A DNA stretch of 64,000 bases from Humulus lupulus (GCF_963169125.1 NC_084795.1:143753766-143817765); one strand, 5' to 3'; counted from the stretch's first letter, positions 22,082 to 34,761 are shown. Made by a program: numbers and translations. Notes: generated from the letters alone by a model not told the origin.

Positions 22082-23627
22082 CGTTGGGAATTGTGCCCTA
22101 AAAGCAATTGTAGTAAACAATGGTTTTAATGAAATAAATAAATGAATTGAATTATTGTATATATGTAGCTTATGTACTATATTGTTGATAATAATATTAA
22201 GTAAATATCAGAAAATTCCCAAGTTCATCTATGTTGTCTCAATCTCATATTGGTATGAGAGGATCAAGATTGAGATAATGAACTTAAATAGTTTGCAGTA
22301 AAATAAAGTTATGAAATCTTTAGATTAATTATTGCTAATGAGGTCCACTAGTACTATGAATACATGTGACCGAGATCCGGGTTACTAGTATAGTAAGACA
22401 TTTTAGTGGAGGTAATTTGCATGCTGAGAGTATGTAGAACTGGACCAGATGTGTTTTAATAATACTTGTTTAAATATCATTTTGTAGTATTATAAAACAC
22501 ATCAACTGATGATCATATACAAACTGATCTTAATTATGAAGTTACTATGAACTCCTATATATGTTACTTGATCCTTTGATTCATGCGTTACGGTTTGTCA
22601 GAATGATCAGGCTAAGAACAGTTGTTTTGGGGACTCAATGATATATATGGATGGGGACATATTTTAACAGATATGGAATCTATTCATTCTTATAAATTGA
22701 ATGATGATTCCTTTTTAGGTTGGCTTTTGGAACTAAAAAGGTTATTGACGTCAAATTCATAATCAGATTATGAATAAACCTTCACTAGTATAGTCAATGG
22801 TACACTATGAATCAAGATATAATTAAAAAGGTAAAACGATAATTTTATTCCCATTTAATTATGAATAATCAATAGAGGATTAATTTATATGTAATGATTA
22901 TATCAACGGACACTTTGTGGTTACAATAAAGTACTCATTAAATATATGTCTTTAATTCTCAAGAGTTCAGTCTCATATTTATAGTGGAATAATCATCAGA
23001 TTAATAAATATGATATTGAATCAAAGATTTTTGGTTAATAATCTTTTATTTATTGGAGCTTGGAATTATTGGTCCATAGTTCCCCGGGGCGGCACTATCA
23101 ACACTAATCAAGGTAAGAGTTGATACAAGGGTTAAATTGTGAATGAGATGTTTGAGAGAATATTTATTCTTCGTGATAAAGGTGCAATTATGTGATAATT
23201 GAAGTTGCACAATTTATTATTGCATTTGTGCTATTTCGAAATTGTGTAGAAATAAAAGAAATTGACATATGGATAGTCAAAATTGGTTTTGATTATTATA
23301 TTCATTTAATTAATAATAAGATGGTGATGAAAATTCAAATTTTGAGTTTTGAATTTTGAAATATAAGTCCTTATCTTTTTCCTTAAAAAGATGATACATT
23401 ATTTGAATATCTAATTATTAATTAATTAAAGTAAAAACACATGAAAAATAAAAATCCCATTTTTCAGGGATAGGCCACACGCATAGGGCTTTGGACTGCT
23501 CTATGCGTGTGGCACATCTGATGTGATAAGATATTGTTTTTCATTTTAATTTTTCATTAATTAATTAAAACATTTTAAAAGGGGTTTTAAAACGGTATGT
23601 TAAATTTTTTTCTATCATCATTATTAT
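22082..23627 (+). repeat. Copia 5' LTR, left part
   Basis: AT-rich LTR of 1546 bp up to the insertion point of the Tat element. The last five bases (ATTAT, 23623-23627) are the target duplication repeated at 44615-44619. It contains a perfect 13-bp inverted repeat at 23474-23513. No coding capacity is seen. Confidence 0.88.
23474..23513. other. 13-bp perfect inverted repeat in copia LTR
   Basis: GCCACACGCATAG (23474-23486) pairs with CTATGCGTGTGGC (23501-23513) across a 14-nt loop. It is GC-rich inside an AT-rich LTR, so a stable hairpin is likely if transcribed. Role unknown. Confidence 0.85.
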
Positions 23628-24484
23628 TGTTGACTGCTTTTTTCGCTATCAACTTTTAAAAGAGAGGTTAAAGAAATAACTATAAGAACACAAAGATTTT
23701 TACGTGGTTTAGGTTATAAAAGAACCCTAGTCCACAAGTCTCTAGTATTAGGGAGATTGTAAGCTTGTGATTGTAGTGTCTTCTTAGGCAGCGTTTAGAT
23801 TCTCTGAGTACCAGTAGTTTTCTCTCTCCAAAACCAAACCCTTTACAATGAGACTCCCAACCCTATTTATAGAGGCTGGGGTCATTTATGTTAACCATAA
23901 ACAATTAATACACATTCTTTCCGTATTTGGGATATTAATACACTTTAATGCATTGGGCTGCATTGAATAGAGACCACGGCCCAGGCGAGATTTGTGGGGC
24001 CCACTGCAGAAAGGTAGCCACTTTTCGGGGAACATGCCCCTGGAACTGTCAGGGCATGTTGTACATACTTTTGTGTTAGGCGGCGTAGTGGGTGTGCGAA
24101 TTGTCGAGTCCTACACTCGATAACACTATTGACAGATCGCCTATAAAGGTTTTCAGACGATCCTCTGACTCTGAAAACCAGCACCTACTGACACGTTGCT
24201 GCAAGTCTTAGGTCCGAGAACTAGATTCTTAGACCTGGGACACGATCGAGATACGAGACCCCTTGCCTCAACTATCCGAGCTAGAGAACCTCCATCTCTG
24301 AGACCGAACATCGGCGAGTAACTCACCAAGACACCTACTGCCCCCTTCGGATAAAACCTAATCTAGGAAGACCTTTTCCTCAAACTACAGGCCTCGGGCA
24401 GTAACATGCCCCGAGGATGTCCACAAACATCCTAGCCAGCCACTGGGGGTTGCCACGTGTCAATGGTGAAAACTACGGACAAAA
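23628..24484 (-). repeat. 3' LTR of the large Tat element
   Basis: An 857-bp LTR, TGTTGACTGC at its plus-strand left end. It aligns throughout with 43760-44614. On the element's own strand it begins TTTTGTCCGTAG where the other LTR has TGTTGTCCGTAT, so its terminal TG is mutated. It is preceded on that strand by a purine-rich tract around 24485-24500. Confidence 0.9.
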
Positions 24485-24822
24485 TTTACGCCCCAAGTCT
24501 CTACTTGTCCTCAGACAGTGGAGACTTCAAACTGAGGAAGATTTCTAAGAGTCCTTGAATAGTAAGCGTTTGGACTTCCACTGATGTCACTCTGAAAAGC
24601 ATAATCACGCGTCCACACCCCATTGTTGGGCCCGTCACTCCGTGCATTTAATTAGGGGTCACCTTGATATCCCAAAATCCTACTCTGAGCCCGTGGTGTC
24701 TTATCCCAAAGAAAACAATGATTGCGATCCGCGCCTTTTGAAACCTGACCGTCATATTAGTTTAGTAAATCTATTCATCCGACGGTTGTAGGAGCGCTGT
24801 CTCTCTAATACTTTTTATTGGG

Positions 24823-24830
24823 TATAAAAA
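24823..24830 (+). promoter_or_regulatory. TATA box of the antisense transcription unit (large Tat)
   Basis: TATAAAAA in a T/A-rich context, upstream of a pyrimidine-rich leader and the plus-strand antisense ORF. Comparable boxes stand at 28258 and 55165 in other Tat copies at the same position relative to the 3' LTR. Transcription itself is inferred. Confidence 0.55.
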
Positions 24831-25420
24831 CCCAAAAAAAATTTAGTCTCATACCACAACCATTCAAAAATCCTAAACCCTCCCAACACATTTTACCATT
24901 TCTTTTTCTCTCCCGTCTGCTTCTCCTCTTCAACCCTTTCCCGGAGTTCTGGACGACTGGCATGAATCATCCTACTTTTTGTCAGATGGCAGGTTGTGCT
25001 TCAAGGTTAGGACTCGCCTCAGCACCTATTTTCCCTTTATTTCATGTAAGTATCTTCAACCTACTTTTCTCAGGGCGTGCTAGGTGTTTTTTGATATATG
25101 CTTAGGAATGGCAGTAGTGTGGACTGTTGGAGTCTTTTCCTCATTTATACAAGTCGTTTTAGGCATATTTTGACACTAGGCTCGTTCGAAATGACCTTCA
25201 AATGTCTTCTGTCAACTTTGCTTTCCTAGGCATGTGACCAGGATCTCAGAAATTTCTAGATTCTGGTAGGTTCGTCCCCTCCAGCTTGTCCTTAGGTGCC
25301 AAGGACATCTTGCATTTTCTTTTAAAACTCTCCTCTTTCCCGAGAAGTTTTCCTAGAGTCATCTGTGTTTTGCCCATATTTCTTTCAGTCAGACTACTAA
25401 CTGCTTGGTTTTTTGTCTCA

Positions 25421-26772
25421 GATGTCTAAGGACCTCCACCAATTACACGAATACAGATTCTACCACTTCGTCCAGGAAATCTCTGAAATGGCCCATACAC
25501 GAGATGTGCCCGAAGGAAACGCAAGGACGGGGGCCCGAGAGCAGAGGGGGGAACAAGTCGTCTGTCCCAACCTCCAGGTGGCAGTGAGGCCTGCAATATT
25601 TGAAGACTCGGGGCTCACCATGGAGGAGGTAAACGAAGCCTCCGTTCCAGCCAAGAAGCAGAGAGTTCCCACTCCTCCAGTGGAGTCCCTTGTAGTTGAC
25701 CTACCCCCGGTGGTGAAGATCCCCTTCTTGCTCAGGTGAAACGAGACGACACAAGATGTAAGGCCGGATGTGGTACAAGAGGTAAGGTTGGAGGGGCTAC
25801 TAGAGCCGCGCCAAGGGTCGGTCCACGATTCGGGGTAGGAGGAGGTGCTACCCCAAATCCTTCTCCTTGTGTATCCTGAGAAGTATGAGGGGGACTTTTT
25901 GGAGAAGTATAAGAGGATGCTTCGACACTACGAAGCTAGGCTGGAAGAAGGTAACAAAGCTTTGCACAAGAAAGCCGAGGCCCTTCGACAACTCAAGCCA
26001 CCCCAAGAGAGGCCCCTGGTCCTCCCAATCAGTCGGGTTGAGCTAGAGACCTTGTTATCCACTAAGTTAGGAGACATAGTAGCCCCTCTCACCACTGAGC
26101 TCCTTCAGGGGGTTAGCTCCACCATGTACGACTTGACCGCTTGAAGCTTCTCCCAACATGGCGATAGTAACGAGGCATCTCACGTGGCCTCGTGTCGGTA
26201 CGCTTCTGTCTGGGTAAGCTAAACACTTCCGCACTTGGGTTCATCTTATCCATATGTTATTGGGCTAACACATTTATCTTACTCTGTTTTCTATTTTGCG
26301 GTCTGCCTTAGCCTGTCAATGCCTGGGAGACATTATGATGGATAAAACATATGAGCTCCAGAGATCCCAGGACAAGGTTTCCTCTCTCAAGGAGAAAACG
26401 AAGGGTTCTCGGGAAGAATTTGCACAGGCCAACGCTACCCTCGAGGTTGAGCGAAAATGCTCTCGGGAGCTCGAGGAGAGCCTCCAAAAAGCCTCTGAGG
26501 ATTTCCAGAAGGCCAAAGAGGAAAAGCAGGCGACCGTTGATGGCATGCAACAAGCTCAGGAGGAGGCCAAGAAAGCTACACCTGAGATCGCCCGAGTGGC
26601 CTTGGAGAATTCTCAGCTCTAGGAGCAAGCTAAGGAGGCTACCGATCGGGCTGAGCTAGCTGAGATGAAGATCCTCCTAGCCATGGAGATGAATAGGTCT
26701 ACCATGAGCCAGGTGGAGAAGCTTAAGAAGGAGACCGAGTCTATCGCCGAAGACACCTTTTATGTAGCCTGG
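25421..26772 (+). pseudogene. Tat antisense ORF, upstream exons (interrupted gene)
   Basis: Plus-strand exons of the antisense ORF. An exon beginning MSKDLHQLHEYRFYHF follows a CTCAG acceptor at 25420, then breaks into several frames to a donor at 26213/26214 (CTGG then GTAAGC). A 98-bp intron (26214-26311) leads into a coiled-coil exon rich in Glu, Lys and Gln. One TAG (26620-26622) interrupts this exon, and the frame then stays open to 26772, where the small Tat element inserted. The exon continues at 35909. The N-terminal domain present in the sister ORF at 28773 is missing. No enzymatic motif is seen; the coiled coil suggests self-association. Confidence 0.7.
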
Positions 26773-27926
26773 TGTTGACGGTAAGAACTCGTCAACGATT
26801 GATGGTTAGAAAACTTCAATCTCTATACTACAGAGAGCTTTGAATCAGATAGAAAGGACTCTAATCAACAGAAGAAAACTCAGGCAACAATGAAAAACAT
26901 AAACATATATTTCTCAAGTCTCTTTCATACACTCAGTTTTCCAACCCCTTAGCTTGAGGGGTTGGAGCCTATTTATAGGGGGGGCTCTATTGGCCCAGGA
27001 TACAAACAAGTCCCAGACCACAGGGACGTACACAGGTACTCTGATAGTGTAGTGGCTCAGGGCGTAGTGGTGTCTACCCTGATGGTGTCAGAGTCGTGGC
27101 CCAGGACAAAGTACTGTCGGCTCTGGCGTATGGTCGGGGGTGTCCAAGTGGTACCACTACTCTTCGTACAGGTCCGTACCGCCACTGTTCTCTCCACAAC
27201 CGTACACCCCGTGTCAGCGCACGTATTCCGTACTCGATCATCCTCACCAATCTCCGTTCAATGCTCTATGTTCGTTTGGCATATCAACAAGGTTTCTCCA
27301 AGTGATCCCGTGCCTATGTCAAGGAAGCTTCAACCTATGCATGTCCTGAGAAGTCAAGGCGCCAGGGGTCAGGGCCGGCTTATGCGGATCGCATAGACAC
27401 GAGGCTCGCAGCATGAGCGCCGTGGCAAGGCCACACCCTCGCATAGCGAGGATACCTCGTGTAGCGAGGCTGGCCCTTTTCCCTCAGGTATAGGCATGGC
27501 TCGGGCGTCGCAACAAGGTAGCACCCTCGCACAGCGAGGGTCCCTCGCACAGTGAGGGTCCCTCGCACAACGAGGCTGCCTCTCCTCCTCCCGGGTGCAG
27601 CGTCGCGAGGCTAGGGGCACGGATGCCACGACGAAGCCCCACCCTCACATAGCGAGGGTGCCTCGCGTAGCGAGGCTGAACTTCTTCTCCCGAGTGCAGG
27701 CGGGACTTGATGCCTGATGGAACGGGGCGCACGCGGGTGACCAGCTGGGGTCCCTCGCATAGTGGGGGTGACGTTTGGATTGACAAGCGGCCGAAGGCCC
27801 TCGCCCAGCGAGGGTGGCCCTCTTAGCCCAACTTTCACACCATCATGTAACGCCCTTTTAGGATGTCTCGTGGTATAGAGCTTCACTCGTGAATAGAATT
27901 CACAAGGAAATATTTCCACATTTACA
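26773..27926 (-). repeat. 3' LTR of the small Tat element, with palindrome array
   Basis: A 1154-bp LTR nearly identical to 34762-35903 apart from a replaced block near 27165-27195 and an extra 18-bp repeat unit. It contains nine copies of CCTCGC-NNA-GCGAGG or close variants between about 27450 and 27810. Open frames on both strands across this array are by-products of the repeats. Confidence 0.92.
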
Positions 27927-27935
27927 CTTCCCCCC
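27927..27935 (-). other. Polypurine tract of the small Tat element
   Basis: On the minus strand this reads GGGGGGAAG directly before the LTR start TGTAAATG. It is intact, as expected for a recent insertion. Confidence 0.88.
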
Positions 27936-28257
27936 GAGTCTATAAGTACACTTTTAGGTGTGTTTGTAGACTCTCTCCATTTCTCTTGCCTGACATGCAC
28001 GGCCAACCTTGGGGGATTTTGCCTTGGCAATTTTTCCAACGCCGCTTGAAGAAGCATGAGGTGAGGCTTGGAGTTGTGTTTCTTTTTAGTGTCTAAAGAA
28101 ACACAATAGCCACCCAACACTTGGGGGATCCATGAAAGTTCCTAAGATTGCATAAGGACCAATCATCCTCCATCGCGGATCCCAAGGTTACCCATACTCT
28201 TGATCTCCACCATTTATAGGGAAATAGATCCAATGGCAAGGGAGCATTGACTTTCCC

Positions 28258-28265
28258 TATAAATA
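28258..28265 (+). promoter_or_regulatory. TATA box of the antisense transcription unit (small Tat)
   Basis: TATAAATA, with a CCAAT sequence about 25 bp upstream, lies about 500 bp before the antisense start codon at 28773. The leader between them contains donor- and acceptor-like sites (GTACCCC near 28379, CCACAG near 28559), so it may be spliced. The promoter role is inferred from motif and position. Confidence 0.6.
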
Positions 28266-28772
28266 CTCCAAGGCTTGAAACCACTTCTCTACACAAAGAC
28301 TTGCTTAGCCTAGTGGTATTCCCTCTAAGCCTCTTCCAAGAGCTCCAAGGTTCTATTCTCAATAGAAGCATTCTTGAGGTACCCCTTCTTTTATTTCCAT
28401 TCTCCTTTCTTTTCTTTTTTGTTTTGTTTTGTTTTACATAAATTTTTTTATTTTTTTGTTTCCCTTTTTTCTTTAGATTCGTGGTGACGCTGGGCATTAC
28501 CTTGCTCCTGCTCCTTCGTAAGTCTGTCCTTGCGTCCCCTCAGCTTCGTATTCCCACAGGTATGTCTCCTTCATCTCTTCTCCCTTTTGTTTTGCATTGA
28601 TTATGCGAGGGTAGAATTGATGGTTGCATGACACTCATTCTTCAGAGTTTAGCATTTTCTTCGCATAGCCTTTCCAGTACCCATACACCTGTCCTTTTCT
28701 TATACCTTCACACTCGTGTTGTAGATATAGAGTCGTCCTTATGCGTACACGCCCTCGAGTCTTAGCTTGTCC

Positions 28773-31346
28773 ATGGCGTCTAGGCGATGTCCCGAAGGTC
28801 CGTCTAATGTTGAATTTATTGAGTTGTCCTCCTCCGACTCGGGGGTCGACGCACGTAAACCCTCTAACTGCGGGGGTGTGCGGGCGCTCTACCTCAGGAG
28901 ATTATCTTACCTCAGACATAAAGCGTACTGTCTGGAGAGGGAGCTAGAATCCCATCCCGGGGTCGCGGGTTCTGATCTCTCCCCTCGGCGAGCGACATAC
29001 ATTTCCCAACTACGATCAATCCTCCAGGATTGCCTTTCCGAAATTTCTTGCCTAGAAGAAAACTTGCCACCTGAGCCTTTTTCCTTTTGTCGTGACGAGT
29101 CTCCCGATTACGTGGATTCCTCCTTTGAAGGCGGTAGACATGAGTTGGTTGAACCGGAGTTCCTTTCCATGGTGCCGCCCGTGTTCCCTCTCCTATCCCA
29201 TGTCTTGCGCCCTAGGGTCAAGCAAAGAGCTGGTAGACATAGGACATGTGGGGAATCTTCTAGGACCTTAAGAAAGTCTGTCGCTCATAAACTGCCTTAC
29301 TTTGTCCAGGTACCCGAGATGCCGAAGAGAGCCTTGGACACTTCTGATGAAGCCGGAAGATCTACCGTTACCCTGAAGAAATTGGGCAACATGCTGAAAG
29401 CCCATAAGTTACCCTTGAACCTCAAGTTCGTTATACCAGAGCGCAAGGAACGCGCGTCTACACTGCAAAAGGGGTTCGTGGAATTTAGCGTTGCCATAAT
29501 CCGATCTGGTGGAGCTCTGCCACTCCACTCTTTCTTCATCAAAGTACTGGACTACTTTGAATTGGCGCCACTACAATTGTCCCCCAACTACTGGGTGATG
29601 CTCAGCTGTTTGTATGTACTGTACCATCAGGTGTACTCTAGGGGGCCTTCAACAAGCGAGGTTCATTACTTCTTCACCCTGAGGGAGAATACGTCGGCCC
29701 CCGGGTTCTACCAACTCCAGAAAGTCGCGGCCCTTAAAGGGAGTTCCCTCTTGGAGGGATCTATTTCCAATAGGGGGCGTGGAAGTCAGACTACTTCTAT
29801 ACTTACAGTGGGCAGACCCGATATTCTAGATTCAACACCCCACGTAAGGCTATCCTCACCTTGAACCCATGTATCAGAAATTTCTCTTATTATTCGACCT
29901 CTCTTTTTCTTTTTCTTTTTTTTATTGTCCTTGTAACTGTGGTTATTTCCTTTCGTTCGATGGCAGGTCTCTTAGGGGTCGTTGGTCCCAACTTGAAGCG
30001 GTCGGCTCATGACCGGGTAATACAAATCCTGGCTATGCCGAAGGCATGCAAACAAGCCAGCGCCCTTTTCACAGAGAGTAATCTCCACTCGTGCGGGCTG
30101 CTGACCCCGGACCAGAAAGTTACCTTATGCTCCATTTCCCCTGAATCTAAGGATCCACGCCCCGCGTCACCCGGCTCTGTTGATTTACCCCCAGCGGCAC
30201 CCGTACTTGAGAGTCCGTGGGTATATGGTCACGATGAAAGGAATTATGATGAAGCGGCCGATAGGGATTATGTCTACTCCCCGGGTGACCATATGGACGT
30301 TGAGGAGACTGTGGTGTCTGAGAACTACTCCTGCTTGTACTCTGCTGCTGGTAGGGCTAAGGGTCTAGCCGATGACGGTCACACTGGCGGTGCTACCTCT
30401 CGGATGTCGCCGTTAACGCCTGGCGGCGAGTTTGCCTTCGATGCCCCTGCCCCTTGCCCCTCTGTGCCTAGAAGGAATTTTGTCATTCCTTCTTTTGATG
30501 GGGTTCCTTCACCCCCGAGGGGGCATCCTAGGTGGGCATCCACAGGCGTCTCTTTACCCCAGGAAGCGACTCCGCACTCTCCTGCTCCTCGCACCACTGC
30601 AGATGGGTCGGGGCCTTCCCGGTCCCCCTCCTTGCCAAAGCGGGCCTCGGCAGGTGCTCACGCCTCTCCCTGCCCAGCTCATGTTTCTATTCCTGAAGAT
30701 CATCCTCTGGTGAGCCAATATGGGGAAGCCATGAGCCATCTCTTGGGAAACTTTCCCAAAGATGAATGGGAGACGTTACACGATGTCCCTGAGGCTCAGC
30801 TAGAGAGCGCCTATATGCGAGCCTCCCTGCAGGTAACTGTCGCGATACTTGGTTTATTCATTTGTGCTGGCCATATGTATACTTTTTATATTATTTTTGG
30901 CATATCGTCTAACCCTTGAGGCTTTGCTTTATATTCTCGCCCTCACACAGGCTTCCATTTTGAACCATCGATTGCTCGCCTCCCACTCTTCATCGACCCA
31001 ACAGTTGCAACATGAGCTTGAGGAGGCACTGGGGAACCTATCGGTGGCTCAGACTGCAAAGGATGCCTTGTCAAGTCAATTGGCCGAGGCGGTATGCCAG
31101 AGGGATACCGCCTTGGCCCGGGCTGCATCAACCTCTCATGCCAACATTCAGCTGGAGGCTACCGTCCAAACTTTGAACGGGAGGATCGCTGTGCTTGAAG
31201 CTGAGCTTATGACCGTTGAGGATCGCATAATCGAGAAAACGTTGCATGCTGTCTGGAGGACTAACCCTGCTGTTGACTTATCTTCTTTTGGGGACTGTGC
31301 CGTCGAGAGGATTTCCGAGTGGCAGGGTCGAGGTGGAGATTTGTAG
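28773..31346 (+). CDS. Antisense ORF of Tat element, three exons, one frameshift
   Basis: Exon 1 (28773-29843) starts at ATG with MASRRCPEG and includes a segment like the putative gypsy-type transposon domain (LPLHSFFIKVLDYFELAPLQ, then NYWVMLSCLYVLYHQ, then SISNRG). A small indel near 29775 shifts the frame; after it KSDYFYTYSGQTRYSRF runs to the donor at 29844. Exon 2 (29967-30832) is Pro/Ser-rich with acidic patches. Exon 3 (30951-31346) is a coiled coil ending at TAG. Both introns (123 and 118 bp) have GT-AG borders and keep phase. Total is about 777 residues. The ORF runs opposite to the element, and a function in its life cycle is not established. Family assignment rests on motif recall. 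Confidence 0.72.
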
Positions 31347-32113
31347 GTCCCCTTGTACTCAGTCTATGTATGCTTTGGGTGTGTAATCCCTCGCACTACT
31401 TCTTCTCTTTTTTTTTTATCAAACTTAAGGGGCTCTGGCAAGTCCCTCTTATTACTGTTGTTCGTGGGCTATATGTTTTTCTTTGATTTGATGACGATAA
31501 TCTTTTTGGTGCACCTTGATTATACTTGTAAGGACACGTTAACCCGTTGGGCTGTTGGGGTCCTTTTATGTTCTTTGCGCGCGCTTATTACTTTTTGCGA
31601 GAAGCGTCCTTCTCGTCCTTATACATAGTACTATTTTTTTTCCAAGGGTCCCTTGTAAGACCCTTTTTGGGCTAGCCGGCTTAATGGCCGATCTAGACTT
31701 ATCGGGTGATTCTCTCCTTACAGCCTCACCTCTTGGGGTGTCGGCCTTTCGTTGGAGGTCATCCTTTTAAACTGCTCCCTTGATATTCATAAGGGTAGCT
31801 AATCCTTTTGAATATAAGAGAATTTTTTTTTTGTTTACTTTTGTCGTTCTATCCCCCCAAGTACCTGATGAGATTTATCTTGGCGGGGACTTTAGTTGAT
31901 GCTTGCACAGAGAAGTAAATAACATACGAAGTGGAAAACAGTTTCATTCATAGTAGTCAGATTACAACGATATATAAATAGATAAAAGGCTTACATCTAC
32001 TTGGGAGGTTATCTAGGTAACCTCTTTGATTCTCGTCTACTAAAATAACATAACCTGCAACAAACTAAACACAGCTACTACCTGCATCAGGCGTGGGAGC
32101 CTTACTGCTAGTC
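31347..32113. other. Spacer between antisense ORF and gag-protease
   Basis: The two convergent genes end here: the antisense ORF at 31346 and gag-protease at 32114. I see no further coding sequence, only T-rich runs (31408-31420, 31826-31834). In autonomous Tat elements reverse transcriptase, RNase H and integrase would occupy this place; they are absent. Confidence 0.7.
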
Positions 32114-34693
32114 TTACCCGGTTGGGCCCTTCACGATTCTGGGGTCTCGTTCCTGTGGGTCTGTGCCCCCATGCACCACCATCGCCATCGGTTCTTGCAG
32201 TTTCGTAGAAGTGTGAAGGGTGGTGTTATAACACTCTCTAGCCTCTCGTTGTTCTCCCTTCATGCCTGCTATCCCACCAGGAGGTGGGAACTTGACGGTG
32301 AGGTGATATATTGAAGTGATTGCCTTCAATTCTCTTAGGGATGGCCTCCCCAATACCGCATTGAAAGCCGAAGCACAATCTACTACGACGAAGTTTGCCA
32401 TGATCGTGGTCTGTCGGGGTTGTTCTCCCATGGTGAGTGCTAATTCGATCATCCCTAAGGGTTGTATCGAGTCCCCCGCGAACCCGTATAAGGAGGATTG
32501 ACAAGGCTTCAAGTGCCTGACGCCCAAGCCCATCTTCTCCAAGGCGGGGCGATATAAGATATCTACGGAACTTCCATTGTCTACGAGGACCCGATGCACC
32601 CGCAGGTTGGCCAACTGGATTGTCAATACCAAAGGATCATTATGGGGAAAGTGCACCCCTTGTGCATCCTCCTCTGCGAAAGTGATTGAGTCATTTTCTC
32701 CTTTAAAGCTTTTCGGGGGGCGCTGTTCCAGACTCATGACACAGGGTGGTGGACTTCGCCTGGCTTCTCTAGCGTACCTATCTCGTCCTTTCCGGGAGTC
32801 TCCCTCAAGCCCCGGACCTCCAAAAATAGTTCTCACTTCTCCCTGGATCTCCGGAGCTTCTCTTTGTGTCTTAGATATTACTGGTTCATCCTCCGACTTC
32901 GGCCTTTCTCTCCTGACATATCGGCCTAGGTGCCCCCTGCGGATGAGCTCCTCAATTTCTTCTTTCAAATGAATACACTCTGCTGTGGTGTGACCAATAT
33001 CCTTGTGGTATTGACAGTATCTATTGGGATCCCTCTGGCACCGATCCTTCCTCATTGGTGGGGGCTTCTTGAAGGGAACCCGCCTCTCGTTGGTGAGGTA
33101 GATATGCTCCCTTGTATCCGTCAGGTCCGTATAGAAGGTATAAGCCGTTTGCCTAGGGTCGCTTCCCCGCTTGGGCTTTCTATGTTGATCATCCCTCGGC
33201 CCTTCGTACGCCCTCTTCTTCTTTGCACCATTCGACCCTTCATTTGTTGGGGGCTTTGCAGGGGACTCACACTTTCCCGCCTTTAAGTTCGCGTGGCCAT
33301 CCTCTACACAAATATATTTCTGCGCTCTCTCGTAGAAGTCATCTAGGTCTGTGACTTCCCTTTTGAGCATATTATCCCACAATTTGCTTCCCGGAAGCAC
33401 CCCGGCAGTGATGGCCATTTTTAACTCTCTGCGGGTTAAGCTCCCCACTTTGGCTGCTTCCATGTTGAACCTGTGGATGTAGCTTTTTAGACTCTCATTT
33501 TCGCCCTGTTTTACATTGGCGAGGCTGGTGCCCGACATAGTATAATCACGCACGGCATGATGTTGTTGGAGAAACTCATCTGAAAACTGTTGCCAAGACC
33601 TGATGGATCCCGGTCAAAGTCTCTTAAACCATTTGTATGCGGGTCCTTTCAGCGTGACTGCGAAATAGTGGCATCTAGCCCCGCTACTTATCCCCCTTAA
33701 CTTCATCAAGTCATTGAATGTGTCTAGGTGGTATTTGGGGTCGGTGTTTCCTTCATACGGGGTCATATGAGGCTCCTTGAAGTTGGTTGGGAGTCGGATG
33801 GCTTGGATCTCTTTGGTGAAGGGTGATTCATAGTCGAACTCCTCCTCAAGGCTTTGCCCTCCGGACGCGGTGACAATCTTACTCCGCACGCTCTTCATCT
33901 CTGTATCGAGGTCTTGCCTCCTCTTCTTCAGGGAGTCTCTCAACATGGACGGGTTGACACCTTCCTTTCCTTCGCCGTCCCGGGGGACAGTAGGAGGGGT
34001 AGTCCTCTTATCCGCCCTCTTCTTGTTGAGCTCCTCTCGTAGATCCGAGGGCGTCCTCTTTGAGGTGACCTCGATGTCGTTGCGAGAGCCACCATTGTTC
34101 CCTTGCCTTGGCCCCTGGGGTGGCCTCGACGGTCCGGGACGCTCATGCGGCTTCTCCCTGGGGGTGTTGCTGGTGGAGTGTCTGGTCCTCCCGTCGTCTA
34201 CTGGGACAGTGGTTTCCCGACCCTTCTCTTTCCTCTTGGGCAAGGTTACACTGGACTTACCCTGCAGCAGGCCGTTAAGAACCTCTTGCATGTTTTCTAA
34301 GGTGGTTTCTAATCTTTGGTTCTTACGGTGGAGTTCACGTATCTCCTCTTCATAAAACTGGGATTTCGAGCTCGAGCTCACGGAGTGGACCCAGGGATGC
34401 TTGTCATGCCTACGGGCAGAAGGGCCCGGGTCTTGCCGGCTGGAGTTCGGTGCCTGCGGCGGTTTTGGAGGGGGGAACCCATCAGCGTTTACAGGTGGAG
34501 CTCTTGGAGGACTTCCTCCAGGTGGAGCGGCTGGCGATGAGGCCACCCTATCACCTCCGTGAACCTCAGGGTCTTTCGGGGGCTCGATGTCTCTGGGTGG
34601 AGGGGCGTCCTTCATGGAGGCCTTCAGCTGAACTCCGTTCAGGTGAACTTCTACCTCCCGCGTCTCCCTCAGTCGCTTCGAGCGTCTTGGCAT
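32114..34693 (-). pseudogene. gag: gag-protease of the small Tat element, one in-frame TGA
   Basis: The frame starts at MPRRSKRLRE (34693) and stays in one frame for 860 codons except for a TGA at 33614-33616. Order: charged N-terminus; Pro-rich linker; coiled coil (HRKNQRLETTLENMQEVL); the gag capsid region (AYKWFKRL, stop, then GSIRSWQQ and MSGTSLANVKQGENESLKSY); a zinc-finger-like CQYHKDIGHTTAEC; and a protease with LVDNGSSVDIL, where DNG replaces the usual DTG or DSG, as in other Tat proteases. It ends at TAG near 32114 without reverse transcriptase. It would provide particle protein and protease if the TGA were read through; otherwise it is a pseudogene. Confidence 0.88.
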
Positions 34694-34740
34694 CTTCTTC
34701 TTGTCGGAAACAATGGTGGAACAGTAGCTTGAAACTAACG

Positions 34741-34758
34741 TTCCCACAGACGGCACCA
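34741..34758 (-). other. Primer binding site of the small Tat element
   Basis: On the minus strand TGGTGCCGTCTGTGGGAA follows the LTR end by three bases. This string is common after Tat-type LTRs. I do not name the tRNA, because I cannot compare it with tRNA 3' ends here. Confidence 0.75.
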
Positions 34759-34761
34759 AAC

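Noticed and set aside
27440..27810. Regularly spaced short palindromes that superficially resemble a CRISPR array
   Set aside because: Spacing is irregular, spacers are not unique, and the units sit inside both LTRs of a plant retrotransposon.
27369..28120. Overlapping minus-strand open frames of 60-170 codons rich in Arg, Ala and Cys across the LTR
   Set aside because: They lie in the palindrome array of the LTR and appear in several frames because of the repeated GC-rich units; no domain is seen, and the partner LTR gives the same pattern.
28093..28497. 134-codon minus-strand frame between the 3' LTR and the antisense ORF
   Set aside because: It crosses the putative antisense promoter and leader, has low-complexity Lys/Asn runs and matches nothing I recognise.
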